DNA of 64,000 nt from NCBI RefSeq assembly GCF_022346885.1, contig NZ_JAKRNK010000001.1, positions 62,001 through 126,000 of the forward strand, written 5' to 3'. Below, piece after piece: positions 35,745 to 44,429 of the stretch. The DNA comes from Paenibacillus sp. ACRRX (lineage in GTDB: Bacteria > Bacillota > Bacilli > Paenibacillales > Paenibacillaceae). Positions within the stretch are counted from its first letter, which is position 1. Every line of letters starts with the position of its first letter. A program made the translations under genes and the position numbers. The notes below the pieces were generated by a model. The model was not told the origin of the DNA and made no database searches. It saw only the letters and a program-made list of their open reading frames with translations.

Positions 35745-36398
35745 ATGAGAAACGAACAGATTCGTGCAACAGTATTGGGCATGAAAATGATATCGAACGT
35801 CAGTCAGGACCTGGCAAGCCGACTGGAGTTGAAGCCGCATCATAAGAGCTTGGGAATCATCACCGCTGACATTGATGATGTCACTTATGCGGCACTTGAT
35901 GAAGCAACCAAAGCAGCAGCAGTAGATGTGGTATACGCTAAAAGCATGTATGCCGGTTCTGCTAATGCTTCGACCAAGCTTGCGGGTGAAGTGATCGGCA
36001 TTATGGCTGGGCCAAGTCCCGAGGAAGTGCGCAGCGGCTTAAATGCGGTTGTGAATTTTATCGAGAGCGGCGCCCACTTTGTCAGTGCCAATGAGGATAA
36101 CAGCATTACGTATTTCGCACACTGCGTTTCCCGTACAGGAACGTATTTGTCCCAGACAGCCAACATTCAAGAGGGGGAATCGCTCGCTTATTTGATCGCT
36201 CCGCCTCTAGAAGCAATGTATGCGCTGGATGCGGCGTTAAAAGCCGCCGATGTGACCATCGCAGCCTTTTTCGGTCCGCCATCTGAAACAAACTTTGGCG
36301 GTGCGCTGCTGACGGGCAGTCAGTCCGCCTGCAAAGCTGCATGTGATGCATTTGCAGATGCAGTCCAAATCGTCGCTGACAATCCGACAGGTTACTAA
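35745..36398 (+). CDS. eutL: Trimeric shell protein EutL
   Basis: ATG 35745 follows CAAGGAGGCTC. The 217-residue protein has two BMC domains in tandem: residues 20-110 (SLGIITADIDDVTYAALDEATKAAAVDVVYAKSMYAG) and 115-217 (ESLAYLIAPPLEAMYALDAALKAADVTI). EutL trimers have a gated central pore in the shell. Its position between eutC and the next BMC gene matches other eut operons. Confidence 0.93.
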   Translation: MRNEQIRATVLGMKMISNVSQDLASRLELKPHHKSLGIITADIDDVTYAALDEATKAAAVDVVYAKSMYAGSANASTKLAGEVIGIMAGPSPEEVRSGLNAVVNFIESGAHFVSANEDNSITYFAHCVSRTGTYLSQTANIQEGESLAYLIAPPLEAMYALDAALKAADVTIAAFFGPPSETNFGGALLTGSQSACKAACDAFADAVQIVADNPTGY

Positions 36399-36406
36399 GG
36401 CAGCCG

Positions 36407-37339
36407 GTGATGAGAAATAGCGCACTAGGGCTGGTAGAGGTAAAAGGCTATCTGGGAGCCGTTGCCGCTGCTGACGCTGCCTTAAAGGCTGCAAGTGTTA
36501 CTTGTATCGGTGTAGAGGTCATTAAGGGCGGATTGGCAACTGTCAAGCTCAGCGGTGATGTGGGAGCTGTGCAGGCTGCCGTGGAAGCGGGAGCGGAGAC
36601 GGCGGCACAATTAAATGTGCTGCTCACCCGTCATGTGATTGCAAGATTACATGAAGAGACCGCTGCTAAAATGGTGAGTCCAACCGATGCTGATGAAGGT
36701 TCAGCGGAGGTGGACGCCGCCGAGGGAGTCATCCTCGGGGGAAAGGCTGAATCCGAGCGTTCTGCAGCATCTGTTGCAGCAGAACGTGCCATTGCAGCCG
36801 CAGTAACGGATGGGGCGCATGCAGCCGCACCGCTAGGCGAGGAGGCACCTTCTGCCTCGATCAGCATAGAAGCCGCAACAGGGAGTGAAGCTGCGGGTGC
36901 GGCAAAGCCGGATACGTGTGTAGTCAACCAGCCCGATAGGCTGACTGACAGCAAGTCCGTTCAGCAGGCTCCAGCAGTAAATGCTGCTGTACAGGCCGCT
37001 ACTCTACAGTCTGTGAAGCAGACAAAGAATGGTAAGAGCAATAAAGCCGCGAGCAGCAGCATGAACAATAAAAGTACAGGCATCAGCAATAGCAACAGCG
37101 GAACGAACAGTATCAATAGCGCTAGTAGTCAAAGTATTACCAACAGTACTAGCAGCCAGAGCATGACAAAGAGTACCGCCAGCGCGAGCAGTCACAGTAT
37201 GACAAGCAGTACCGTCAGCTCGAACAGTATCGCCAGCACGGCTAACATGAGCAGTGCGAAAAACTCGAACAGCACAAAAAGTTCAAGCAGCACGAACAGT
37301 GCTAAACGAACAAAAGGTAACAACAAAGTCAGTTCTTAA
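36407..37339 (+). CDS. BMC shell protein with long Ser/Asn/Thr-rich tail (EutK-like position)
   Basis: Translation probably begins at GTG 36407 or ATG 36410; upstream AAGGCAGCC is a weak site. Residues 4-85 are one canonical BMC domain (ALGLVEVKGYLGAVAAADAALKAASVTCIG). Residues 86-215 are an Ala/Glu-rich acidic region. The remaining 95 residues are almost only Ser, Asn, Thr, Ala and Lys with a quasi-repeat SSQSMTKST and end basic (KRTKGNNK). EutK of enterobacteria occupies this position but has a helix-turn-helix C-terminus; nothing like that is visible here. The tail's role is unknown; see findings. Confidence 0.85.
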   Translation: MMRNSALGLVEVKGYLGAVAAADAALKAASVTCIGVEVIKGGLATVKLSGDVGAVQAAVEAGAETAAQLNVLLTRHVIARLHEETAAKMVSPTDADEGSAEVDAAEGVILGGKAESERSAASVAAERAIAAAVTDGAHAAAPLGEEAPSASISIEAATGSEAAGAAKPDTCVVNQPDRLTDSKSVQQAPAVNAAVQAATLQSVKQTKNGKSNKAASSSMNNKSTGISNSNSGTNSINSASSQSITNSTSSQSMTKSTASASSHSMTSSTVSSNSIASTANMSSAKNSNSTKSSSSTNSAKRTKGNNKVSS

Positions 37340-37364
37340 AAATGGATAGAGAGAAGGAGTATTG

Positions 37365-38834
37365 ATGGAGACATTGGATAAAGACCTGAGATCCATTCAA
37401 GAAGTCCGCAATCTGGTCAAGCAAGCCAAAGAGGCGCAAGCTAAGCTGGCCGTCATGACACAAGAAGAGATAGACGCAATCGTCAAAGCAATCGCAGATG
37501 CGGGTTATACGCATCGCGAGAAGCTGGCGAAGATGGCCAATGAGGAAACGGGCTTTGGCCGCTGGCAGGACAAGATTGTCAAAAATGCATTTGCTTCCAA
37601 GCATGTGTATGAGTCAATCAAGGATATGAAGACAGTTGGTATTCTAAAGGATGACAAAGCTCATAAGGTCATGGAGGTAGCAGTGCCTGTCGGTGTTGTA
37701 GCTGGCTTGATCCCGTCAACCAACCCGACTTCTACTGTGATCTATAAAACGCTGATCGCGCTCAAGGCTGGAAACAGTATTGTATTCTCCCCGCATCCGA
37801 ATGCGCTTAAGAGCATTCTGGAAACTGTGAGAATTATAAATGAAGCGGCCCTGCAGGCAGGTTGTCCGGAAGGTGCCATTGCGGTTATGACGGTTCCGAC
37901 GATTCAAGGAACCGACCAGCTGATGAAGCATAATGATGTGGCTTTAATACTGGCTACAGGCGGAACGGCGATGGTTAAGGCCGCTTATTCATCCGGTACA
38001 CCAGCGATCGGTGTCGGCCCAGGCAATGGCCCGGCATTCATCGAGCAAAGCGCCAATATTCCGCTTGCGGTCAAACGTATTCTCGATTCGAAGACGTTTG
38101 ACAATGGCACGATCTGCGCGTCAGAGCAATCCGTTGTTGTTGAGGCGTGCAGCAAAGAAGCGGTTGTAGCAGAGTTCAAGAAGCAGGGAGCTTATTTCCT
38201 TTCTGCCGAAGAAGCTGCACAGCTCGGTCGCTTCATTATGCGGGCCAACGGCACGATGAATCCGCAAATCGTCGGTCGCAGCGTAGATCACATCGCCAAG
38301 CTGGCGAACCTGCAAGTTCCAGCTGGAACGCGTGTGCTGATTGCTGAAGAAACGCGTGTTGGGCACAATGTGCCGTATTCACGCGAGAAGTTGGCACCGA
38401 TTCTGGCCTTCTATACAGAAGAGAACTGGGAAGCGGCGTGTGCACGCTGCATCGAGATCTTGAACGGCGAAGGTGCTGGTCATACGATGATCATTCATTC
38501 AGAGAATGAAAATATCGTGCGCCAGTTCGCCTTGAAGAAGCCGGTATCCCGATTGCTAGTCAACACGGCTGGAGCACTTGGCGGCATCGGTGCAACGACA
38601 GCACTTGCTCCGGCACTAACGCTGGGCTGCGGTGCCGTTGGCGGCAGCTCAACTTCCGACAACATCAGCCCGCTGAATTTGCTTAACATTCGCAGAATGG
38701 CATACGGTTTGAGAGAATTGGAAGATTTGACAGAAAAACAGCCGACCGCGCAACCTGAACTGGCAAACTTGAACATCAACGATAAAGAACAGTTGATCAG
38801 CATGATTGTGACACGTATTTTAGCGGAGATGTAA
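37365..38834 (+). CDS. eutE: CoA-acylating acetaldehyde dehydrogenase EutE
   Basis: ATG 37365 follows GAGAAGGAG. The 489-residue enzyme has an N-terminal encapsulation helix (ETLDKDLRSIQEVRNLVKQAK), a Rossmann NAD/CoA-binding domain with IPSTNPTSTVIYKTLIALKAGN and ATGGTAMVKAAYSSGTPAIG, and the catalytic Cys in DNGTICASEQ at about residue 248. It oxidises acetaldehyde to acetyl-CoA with NAD+. Within the shell it pairs with EutG for cofactor recycling and with the PduL-type enzyme for CoA recycling. Confidence 0.95.
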   Translation: METLDKDLRSIQEVRNLVKQAKEAQAKLAVMTQEEIDAIVKAIADAGYTHREKLAKMANEETGFGRWQDKIVKNAFASKHVYESIKDMKTVGILKDDKAHKVMEVAVPVGVVAGLIPSTNPTSTVIYKTLIALKAGNSIVFSPHPNALKSILETVRIINEAALQAGCPEGAIAVMTVPTIQGTDQLMKHNDVALILATGGTAMVKAAYSSGTPAIGVGPGNGPAFIEQSANIPLAVKRILDSKTFDNGTICASEQSVVVEACSKEAVVAEFKKQGAYFLSAEEAAQLGRFIMRANGTMNPQIVGRSVDHIAKLANLQVPAGTRVLIAEETRVGHNVPYSREKLAPILAFYTEENWEAACARCIEILNGEGAGHTMIIHSENENIVRQFALKKPVSRLLVNTAGALGGIGATTALAPALTLGCGAVGGSSTSDNISPLNLLNIRRMAYGLRELEDLTEKQPTAQPELANLNINDKEQLISMIVTRILAEM

Positions 38835-38937
38835 GTTGAATGATTGGAAATTGCTCGCGATAGCAGCACAATTCAAACGGGCTTCATACTTTATGGTTAT
38901 TCACTAAATTTAACATATACCTAGGAGGAATTTTAAA

Positions 38938-39228
38938 ATGGCAAACGCAAACGCATTGGGAATGGTTGAAACAAAAGGTCTGGTTGGTGCAATTGAAGCA
39001 GCAGATGCAATGGTAAAAGCAGCAAACGTAACTTTGATTGGCAAAGAACAAATCGGTGCAGGTCTTGTAACGGTAATGGTTCGCGGGGATGTAGGCGCGG
39101 TTAAAGCAGCTACAGATGCAGGAGCAGCAGCGGCAGAGCGTGTCGGCGAATTGCTGTCCGTACATGTGATTCCAAGACCACATTCGGAAGTAGACGCTAT
39201 TTTGCCAAAGACTAAAATCGTTGAATAA
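38938..39228 (+). CDS. eutM: Hexameric shell protein EutM
   Basis: ATG 38938 follows TAGGAGGAATTTTAAA, the strongest site in the operon, as expected for the major shell component. The 96-residue protein is one canonical BMC domain ([57 protein letters not shown]). It would form the flat hexagonal tiles of the shell. Relative to the shell domain at 36407 it is close in sequence, so the latter may have arisen by duplication. Confidence 0.95.
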   Translation: MANANALGMVETKGLVGAIEAADAMVKAANVTLIGKEQIGAGLVTVMVRGDVGAVKAATDAGAAAAERVGELLSVHVIPRPHSEVDAILPKTKIVE

Positions 39229-39264
39229 GACGAATTCCGGACAAGCCAAATAGATCAGGAGTGT

Positions 39265-39294
39265 GGAAGGGTGTGGAGCAGTCTGCATCCTTCC
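39265..39294 (+). other. Hairpin between eutM and eutT
   Basis: GGAAGG/CCTTCC with an inner partial stem, not followed by T residues. It could protect the eutM 3' end, as processing elements downstream of abundant transcripts do. No ANTAR-type hexaloop is present. Confidence 0.4.
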
Positions 39295-39356
39295 CCTACC
39301 TGTCGCGGCCCTAACGCCAGCGGCTCAAAAGACCGCGAGTAAAAGGATGTGAGAAC

Positions 39357-40163
39357 ATGGCTGTGATTACGGAAAGCGAGCTGCGCAAGCACTTTCGAAA
39401 TCAAAATATGAAAGAGATTGCGGTATACGAGGCAGCGGCAGGAACCATTCTGACCCCTTCGGCAAAGAGCTTTTTAACCGATCATCAGATTGAGCTTCGT
39501 TATGTGCGGGTTCCCGAGAACACAACTGAAGCTGCTGTCACGGAACCAGCAAAAGAAGTAAAGCTTCAAATCACCAAAAATTTAGACGTTGAGCCGGCAA
39601 CAGAAGGAAAAAAGCGTTTTCGTACGTTGTATGGCGGGTTTTTGGAAACAAAGCCAGAGCACATGACTCATTTATACGGCAACATGCTTGTATTTAAAGA
39701 CCATCCTCGGATCTTATTCCGCGGCAAGCTTGATTCATTGGAAACAAAACTATTAGAGGCACAAATCAGCTGTCATAAGTTAAATATGACCAAATTGGTT
39801 GAAGACTTGGAAGAAATATTGCAATTTGTAAGGAAAATCGTACGTTGTGAAGTGTTAAGCGAAAGTATAGAAGAGTTTCACTTGCTTGGGATGACCCCTA
39901 AGGAGCTGCGCGAGCAGTCCCATTTTCCCAAGAAGTATTTTGGATTGGAACATTTTCAACCCAGCTATGATATGGGCGAAGCGGTTGTTGTCATAAATGC
40001 GTTGCGCACCATGACGCGGGAGACGGAGCTACTGGCTTATCAGGCCTTTAAGCAGGAACACGGAAGCGCGGAGCGAGAGGATATTATCCGCACGTTGAAT
40101 CGGCTGTCTTCGTTGTTCTGGATTATTATGTTTCGTATTCGCGTAGGACAGTACAATTCATGA
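39357..40163 (+). CDS. eutT: Cobalamin adenosyltransferase EutT
   Basis: The 268-residue protein starts after AAAGGATGTG. The N-terminal part (VITESELRKHFRNQ...EIAVYEAAAGTILTPSAKSFLTDHQIEL) is typical of the Gram-positive EutT-like family. The rest is a helical bundle with HMTHLYGNMLVFKDHPRILFRGKLDSLE and LLEAQISCHKLNMTKLVEDLEEIL, and a conserved EVLSESIEEFHLLGM. It makes adenosylcobalamin from cobalamin and ATP for the lyase. The CCX2C-like motif of Salmonella EutT is not seen. Confidence 0.87.
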   Translation: MAVITESELRKHFRNQNMKEIAVYEAAAGTILTPSAKSFLTDHQIELRYVRVPENTTEAAVTEPAKEVKLQITKNLDVEPATEGKKRFRTLYGGFLETKPEHMTHLYGNMLVFKDHPRILFRGKLDSLETKLLEAQISCHKLNMTKLVEDLEEILQFVRKIVRCEVLSESIEEFHLLGMTPKELREQSHFPKKYFGLEHFQPSYDMGEAVVVINALRTMTRETELLAYQAFKQEHGSAEREDIIRTLNRLSSLFWIIMFRIRVGQYNS

Positions 40164-40173
40164 GGTGAGAATG

Positions 40174-40809
40174 ATGGATAATGAACTGGTAGCAAGTATC
40201 ATTAATGAAGTAGTCAAACGTGTACAGGAAGAAAGCTGCATTGAGATTGAAGCCTCAGGCAAGCATGTTCATTTGGACAGAGCGACGATTGATGGTTTGT
40301 TTGGAGAAGGTTATCAACTAACTAAGGCACGCGATCTGTCTCAGCCAGGGCAGTATGCTTGCAAGGAGCGTGTGACGCTGATCGGTCCAAAAGGTACGCT
40401 GCATAACGTTGTCGTGCTTGGACCCGAACGTAAGGAATCGCAGGTAGAAGTCTCACAGACAGACGCCGTTGTGCTGGGCGTGCAAGTGCCAGTAAGTGAA
40501 AGCGGCAAGCTGGAAGGGACGCCAGGAATCATAATAGCATCGGGCAGCAGCATGATTAGACTGAAGCGAGGCTTAATTGCTGCTCAGCGTCATATTCATG
40601 TGAAGGCAGCAGATGCTGAAAAATATAATGTGACTAATGGTGAGATTGTCCAAGTCAAAGTGTATGGCAAACGACCGCTCATTTTTGATGATGTGCTGGT
40701 ACGCGTAAGCGCCAATTATGAGACGTACATGCATATTGATTATGACGAAGCGAATGCTTGTGGTTTTGTGAAAGGTACGAAGGGCAAGATCGTCAAGAAG
40801 AGCATCTAG
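40174..40809 (+). CDS. eutD: PduL-type phosphate propanoyl/acetyltransferase (EutD)
   Basis: I use ATG 40174 after GAGGTGAG; GTG 40165 and ATG 40171 are in frame. The 211-residue protein begins with an encapsulation helix (ELVASIINEVVKRVQEE). Two PduL modules follow, with zinc-ligand histidines in ASGKHVHLDR and AAQRHIHVKAADAEKY. It converts acetyl-CoA and phosphate to acetyl-phosphate and CoA within the shell. The gene replaces the Pta-like EutD found in enterobacteria; the symbol eutD is used for this function in Gram-positive eut loci. Confidence 0.88.
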   Translation: MDNELVASIINEVVKRVQEESCIEIEASGKHVHLDRATIDGLFGEGYQLTKARDLSQPGQYACKERVTLIGPKGTLHNVVVLGPERKESQVEVSQTDAVVLGVQVPVSESGKLEGTPGIIIASGSSMIRLKRGLIAAQRHIHVKAADAEKYNVTNGEIVQVKVYGKRPLIFDDVLVRVSANYETYMHIDYDEANACGFVKGTKGKIVKKSI

Positions 40810-40827
40810 GTTTAGGAGTGTGAAAAG

Positions 40828-41598
40828 ATGAACATAGAAGCTCAAGAACGTGCGGCACTTATCCAGGCAGTGACGGCGGAGGTTCTAAAGCGATTGGCAC
40901 ATGTGCCAGCGGATGAACCTTCAGTGCAGAAGCGACGCATCGTCGTTATGTCCGAAGAGACGATGCCTGCGCTGGAACTTGGCTTGAACTTGAATGCAAT
41001 GGACGAGTTGTGTTACTACGAGGAGTCGATGAGAGACTGTGATCTGCTTGTCATTCCGCAGCTGTGTCTCCAACTACTATCCAATCTTGCTCAAGGCATT
41101 AGCGCAGGTTCGCGTGAACGCTTCGTGCTGACGATGCTGCTAAAGGGCAAACAAGTAGTGGCTTTGGAAGAAGGACTGATGTACCGCAAATACAAGTCAA
41201 CCGCACCGGTTCTCTTATATAAGCTGTACGACGGATGGGTGGACAAGCTCTCCAGCTATGGTGTTCGCTTCGTCCGTGAGGCAGACTTGGAACAGATTGT
41301 TCTTGCACATGGACAGGCAATAGAAGTGCAGGATGTTCAAAAAGTCGAAGGAATGCAAGCTGCCAAGCAAGCAGTACATCCCCTGCAAGCTGGAGCAAGC
41401 CCAACTGAAGCTGCTAGGATGCATGCTGAACAGCCTCTTCTTCCGGAAGTAATATCTTGTAAAGTGATTACGGAAGCGGAAGTGAAAAAATGCCGTCTTC
41501 AAAATCGGAATGAAATTGTTATCGGTCAGAACAGTATCATTACACCGCTAGCACAGGATTATTTACGCATGCAGCAGATGCAGGTACACAGAAGATAA
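40828..41598 (+). CDS. Ethanolamine utilisation protein of unknown function (flavoprotein-like)
   Basis: The 256-residue protein starts after TTAGGAGTG. It begins with a possible encapsulation helix (RAALIQAVTAEVLKRLAH). A Rossmann-like alternating pattern follows (RRIVVMSEE; CDLLVIPQLCLQLLSNLAQGI; LLKGKQVVALEEGLMYRKYK). A linker leads to a C-terminal ITEAEVKKCRLQNRNEIVIGQNSIITPLAQDYL, a motif shared with EutT N-termini. Genes of this type sit between PduL and EutN in Gram-positive eut loci, where they are called conserved hypothetical eut proteins. No activity is known. Confidence 0.78.
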   Translation: MNIEAQERAALIQAVTAEVLKRLAHVPADEPSVQKRRIVVMSEETMPALELGLNLNAMDELCYYEESMRDCDLLVIPQLCLQLLSNLAQGISAGSRERFVLTMLLKGKQVVALEEGLMYRKYKSTAPVLLYKLYDGWVDKLSSYGVRFVREADLEQIVLAHGQAIEVQDVQKVEGMQAAKQAVHPLQAGASPTEAARMHAEQPLLPEVISCKVITEAEVKKCRLQNRNEIVIGQNSIITPLAQDYLRMQQMQVHRR

Positions 41599-41613
41599 CG
41601 GTGAGGTGAGCTT

Positions 41614-41889
41614 ATGATCGTAGGAAAAGTGGTGGGCAGCATGTGGGCTACCCGCAAAGACAATAAGCTGAATGGACTGACCTTCCTGATGGTGCAGCCG
41701 CTTGCGTATGATGAACTGCCGGATCAGCGCGACATATTTGTGGCTGCCGACAATGCAGGGGCAGGCATTGGCGACACCGTGCTGGTGACGACAGGAAGTT
41801 CAGCCCGAGCTTCGCTCACTAATGGGGATGTGCCTGTTGATGCGGTTATCGTAGGTATCGTTGATTCTATTGAGGTCGCTCATGAGTAG
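41614..41889 (+). CDS. eutN: Pentameric vertex shell protein EutN
   Basis: The 91-residue protein starts after GAGGTGAGC. It is a compact beta-barrel of the EutN/CcmL family with IVGKVVGSMWATRKDNKLNGLTFLMV, the pore-lining AADNAGAGIGDTVLVTTGSSAR and a final AVIVGIVDSIE strand. Pentamers cap the vertices of the icosahedral shell. Its stop overlaps the next gene by eight bases. Confidence 0.94.
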   Translation: MIVGKVVGSMWATRKDNKLNGLTFLMVQPLAYDELPDQRDIFVAADNAGAGIGDTVLVTTGSSARASLTNGDVPVDAVIVGIVDSIEVAHE

Positions 41890-42427
41890 TGCGATCGGTG
41901 TGATCGAGCTGCGCAGTATAAGTAAAGGTTACGAGACAGCTGATCATATGCTGAAGACTTCACCGGTAACGATTCATCATCTTAAGCCTATCTGTCCGGG
42001 AAAGTTTCTTATTATTATGAGTGGCGACACTGCGGATGTACAGGTTGCAATGGACGCTGCAATAGCGGAAGCAGGGGAATACCGCATCAGTGACTTTACG
42101 CTGCATGGTGTTCATCCAGATGTTGTAGAGGGATTGAAACGGCGCTACTCTTCACATCCCGTAGATGCTGTTGGAATTGTGGAAACGTCTACAGTATCTT
42201 CTGGCATGTACGCGCTTAATGAAGCATTAAAGCAGTGTCATATCCATGTGAAAAAAATGAACCTTGGCATGGCGATTGGTGGTAAGTTCCTCGCTGTGTT
42301 TACGGGAAGTGTCAGCGACGTGGAGCAGGGCATGAAGGTGTTTGTGTCCTCCATGGAGCAGAAGCGAATCGTTCACCATGCCGTGCTGCGTTCCCCGACG
42401 GAGGAAATCAAACAACATTTCCGCTGA
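41882..42427 (+). CDS. PduT-like trimeric BMC shell protein with candidate Fe-S cysteine
   Basis: The 181-residue protein has two BMC domains (residues 1-90, AIGVIELRSISKGYETADHMLK; 95-175, AVGIVETSTVSSGMYALNEALK). At the first-domain pore loop there is KPICPGKF with Cys38, the position at which PduT binds a [4Fe-4S] cluster at the trimer centre. It may shuttle electrons across the shell or repair enzymes. The gene overlaps eutN. It is named here by resemblance to PduT; in a eut locus it is unusual compared with enterobacterial systems. Confidence 0.82.
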   Translation: MSSAIGVIELRSISKGYETADHMLKTSPVTIHHLKPICPGKFLIIMSGDTADVQVAMDAAIAEAGEYRISDFTLHGVHPDVVEGLKRRYSSHPVDAVGIVETSTVSSGMYALNEALKQCHIHVKKMNLGMAIGGKFLAVFTGSVSDVEQGMKVFVSSMEQKRIVHHAVLRSPTEEIKQHFR

Positions 42428-42509
42428 GAGGTAGTTCAAAACGGATAGGATTTGAACAGTAACGCAAAGAGCTGTTGAACACGCATCAAAAGAATGGAGG
42501 AGCACTTTC

Positions 42510-43619
42510 GTGGAAATTAATGAAATTATCATTTATGGCATGGTTATTTTCATGGTTCTTGGTGCCATCGACAAGTGTATTGGGTACAAGTTCGGATTGG
42601 GACATCAATTCGATGAAGGGCTTATGGCGATGGGATCGCTTACCCTTGCGATGGTAGGGATTATCTCTCTTTCTCCCGTATTGGCCAAGCTGCTGAGCCC
42701 TATCGTAGTTCCGCTGTACAGTGCGCTGGGCGCAGATCCAGCTATGTTTGCAACTACGCTGCTAGCTAATGACATGGGCGGTTATTCGCTGGCCATGGAG
42801 TTGGCGAAGACACCGGAGGCAGGTTTGTTTGCTGGAACCATCTTGGGCGCGATGCTCGGACCAACCATTGTATTTATTATTCCGGTTGCGCTTGGCATTA
42901 TTAAGAAAGAAGATCAGAAATACTTGGCTACCGGTGTATTGGCCGGTATCGTCACGATTCCGCTTGGATGTCTGATCGGAGGATTGGTTGCTGGGTATTC
43001 TATCGGGATGATCTTGGCCAACCTGGTGCCAATCATTTTGTTTGCCGCACTAATCGTCCTTGGCTTATGGCGATTCCCGAATGGGATGATTAAGGGCTTT
43101 ACGATCTTTGGCCAATTTATCGTCGTTGTTGCCACATTAGGACTGGCCGTTGGCATTACGCAGCAGCTTACGGATATTACGATAATTCCGGGGTTGGCTC
43201 CAATTGAGGAAGGCATCAAGATCGTCGGCGATATTTCGATTGTGTTGGCTGGTGCATTTGCGATGGTTTTTGTCATTACGAAAGTATTTAACAAGCCGCT
43301 TATGAAGCTTGGTAAATTACTCGGGATGAATGAAGTTGCCGCTGCTGGTATGGTAGCTACGCTTGCCAACGTAATCCCGATGTTTGGCATGATGAAGGAT
43401 ATGGATGCACGTGGAAAAGTGATTAACGTAGCTTTTGCCGTGTCTGCCGCTTTTGTGTTTGGCGATCACCTCGGCTTTACGGCAGGGGTTGCCAAGGAGA
43501 TGATCTTCCCGATGATTGTGGGCAAGCTTGTTGGCGGGATTACCGCTATCATTGTAGCTATTTATTTGGCGAAGAAGATGGCTCCAGAACCTAAAGAATC
43601 TCAGCCGGAGTCGGCGTAG
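42510..43619 (+). CDS. eutH: Ethanolamine permease EutH
   Basis: Starting at GTG 42510 after GGAGGAG, the 369-residue protein has about ten membrane helices. Conserved blocks include IIYGMVIFMVLGAIDKCIG, LANDMGGYSLAMELAKTPEAG and FGDHLGFTAGVAKEMI. EutH admits ethanolamine at low concentration or low pH. It is the last gene of the operon, with an 82-base gap before it and a terminator after it. EutQ and EutJ homologues are not present in the locus. Confidence 0.94.
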   Translation: MEINEIIIYGMVIFMVLGAIDKCIGYKFGLGHQFDEGLMAMGSLTLAMVGIISLSPVLAKLLSPIVVPLYSALGADPAMFATTLLANDMGGYSLAMELAKTPEAGLFAGTILGAMLGPTIVFIIPVALGIIKKEDQKYLATGVLAGIVTIPLGCLIGGLVAGYSIGMILANLVPIILFAALIVLGLWRFPNGMIKGFTIFGQFIVVVATLGLAVGITQQLTDITIIPGLAPIEEGIKIVGDISIVLAGAFAMVFVITKVFNKPLMKLGKLLGMNEVAAAGMVATLANVIPMFGMMKDMDARGKVINVAFAVSAAFVFGDHLGFTAGVAKEMIFPMIVGKLVGGITAIIVAIYLAKKMAPEPKESQPESA

Positions 43620-43656
43620 GCTCACCCCTACACATAAATGAATAATGCAGAACTAG

Positions 43657-43704
43657 CAAGAACTGATCTAAGCTGTACAGCTTTAGAACGGTTCTTGTTT
43701 TTTT
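43657..43704 (+). terminator. Rho-independent terminator of the eut operon
   Basis: CAAGAAC/GTTCTTG outer stem with an inner AGCTGTACAGCT palindrome, ending in eight T residues. It lies 37 bases after the eutH stop. Confidence 0.87.
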
Positions 43705-43784
43705 ATTTAAGCAGCAGTTGCTTCTGGACTATTTAATTGATGTGATGGTGTATAATTATGGAACGTAGGGAAGGGGAATCAGCG

Positions 43785-44429
43785 ATGAGTATCATCTGTT
43801 TAGAAGGAGCAAGCGCGGTAGGCAAGAGCACGACTTGCAAAGCGTTCGCCCGCCGCTATCATACTTATGTAGTACCAGAGACAAGCGAGCTCTTTAAGGC
43901 TCCAGGACTTCAGGATAAACCATTGTCTAAATGGTTGTTGGATCGGCAAATAGATAGATGGAGCATCGCTAGGGAACAAAGTTTAAAGTACGATTACGTC
44001 ATTCTAGATGGAGATATTTTTAAACTATGGTATGACTGGGTATTTGGCGACAGTGGTCTTACGGTGCAAGAACAGGGTGAATTATTTAGAGATAAGATTA
44101 TACAGCAGGAGATAGCATTTCCAGACGCATACGTAGCTTTATGGATAGATGAAGAGCAGCTGCGTGCACGCAGGGAAGCGGACTCTTCCAGAACGAGAAA
44201 GAATTTTACCAAGCATTTGCACATGGTCAAGCCGCAATTAAAGTACTTCACATTTTTGCAAGGCCTTATCCCTGGATACGTCGGTATCCATAATGCCACC
44301 TCGGTGGAAAGTAACGTAGATTTTATGTTCCAGCATTTGCAGCAGACACCAGACATAATAGGGAAACAAGTAGAGATTTTTGATCAAATTTTACACTTTT
44401 ACGACACCCATCAAGCAGATCAATACTAA
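43785..44429 (+). CDS. P-loop kinase-like protein (AAA_18/thymidylate kinase-like)
   Basis: ATG 43785 follows GGAAGGGG; an in-frame ATG nine codons upstream is less likely. The 214-residue protein begins SIICLEGASAVGKSTTCKAF, a Walker A P-loop, and has YVILDGDIFKLWYDW as a Walker B-like or substrate-binding segment. The region RARREADSSRTRKNF could form a LID. It resembles nucleotide or small-molecule kinases, including those annotated chloramphenicol phosphotransferase-like, but the substrate is unknown. It appears to be a single-gene unit. Confidence 0.75.
   Translation: MSIICLEGASAVGKSTTCKAFARRYHTYVVPETSELFKAPGLQDKPLSKWLLDRQIDRWSIAREQSLKYDYVILDGDIFKLWYDWVFGDSGLTVQEQGELFRDKIIQQEIAFPDAYVALWIDEEQLRARREADSSRTRKNFTKHLHMVKPQLKYFTFLQGLIPGYVGIHNATSVESNVDFMFQHLQQTPDIIGKQVEIFDQILHFYDTHQADQY

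Noticed and set aside
39265-39294. Hairpin between eutM and eutT as a fourth EutV switch
   Set aside because: No paired hexaloops and no T-run terminator are present.
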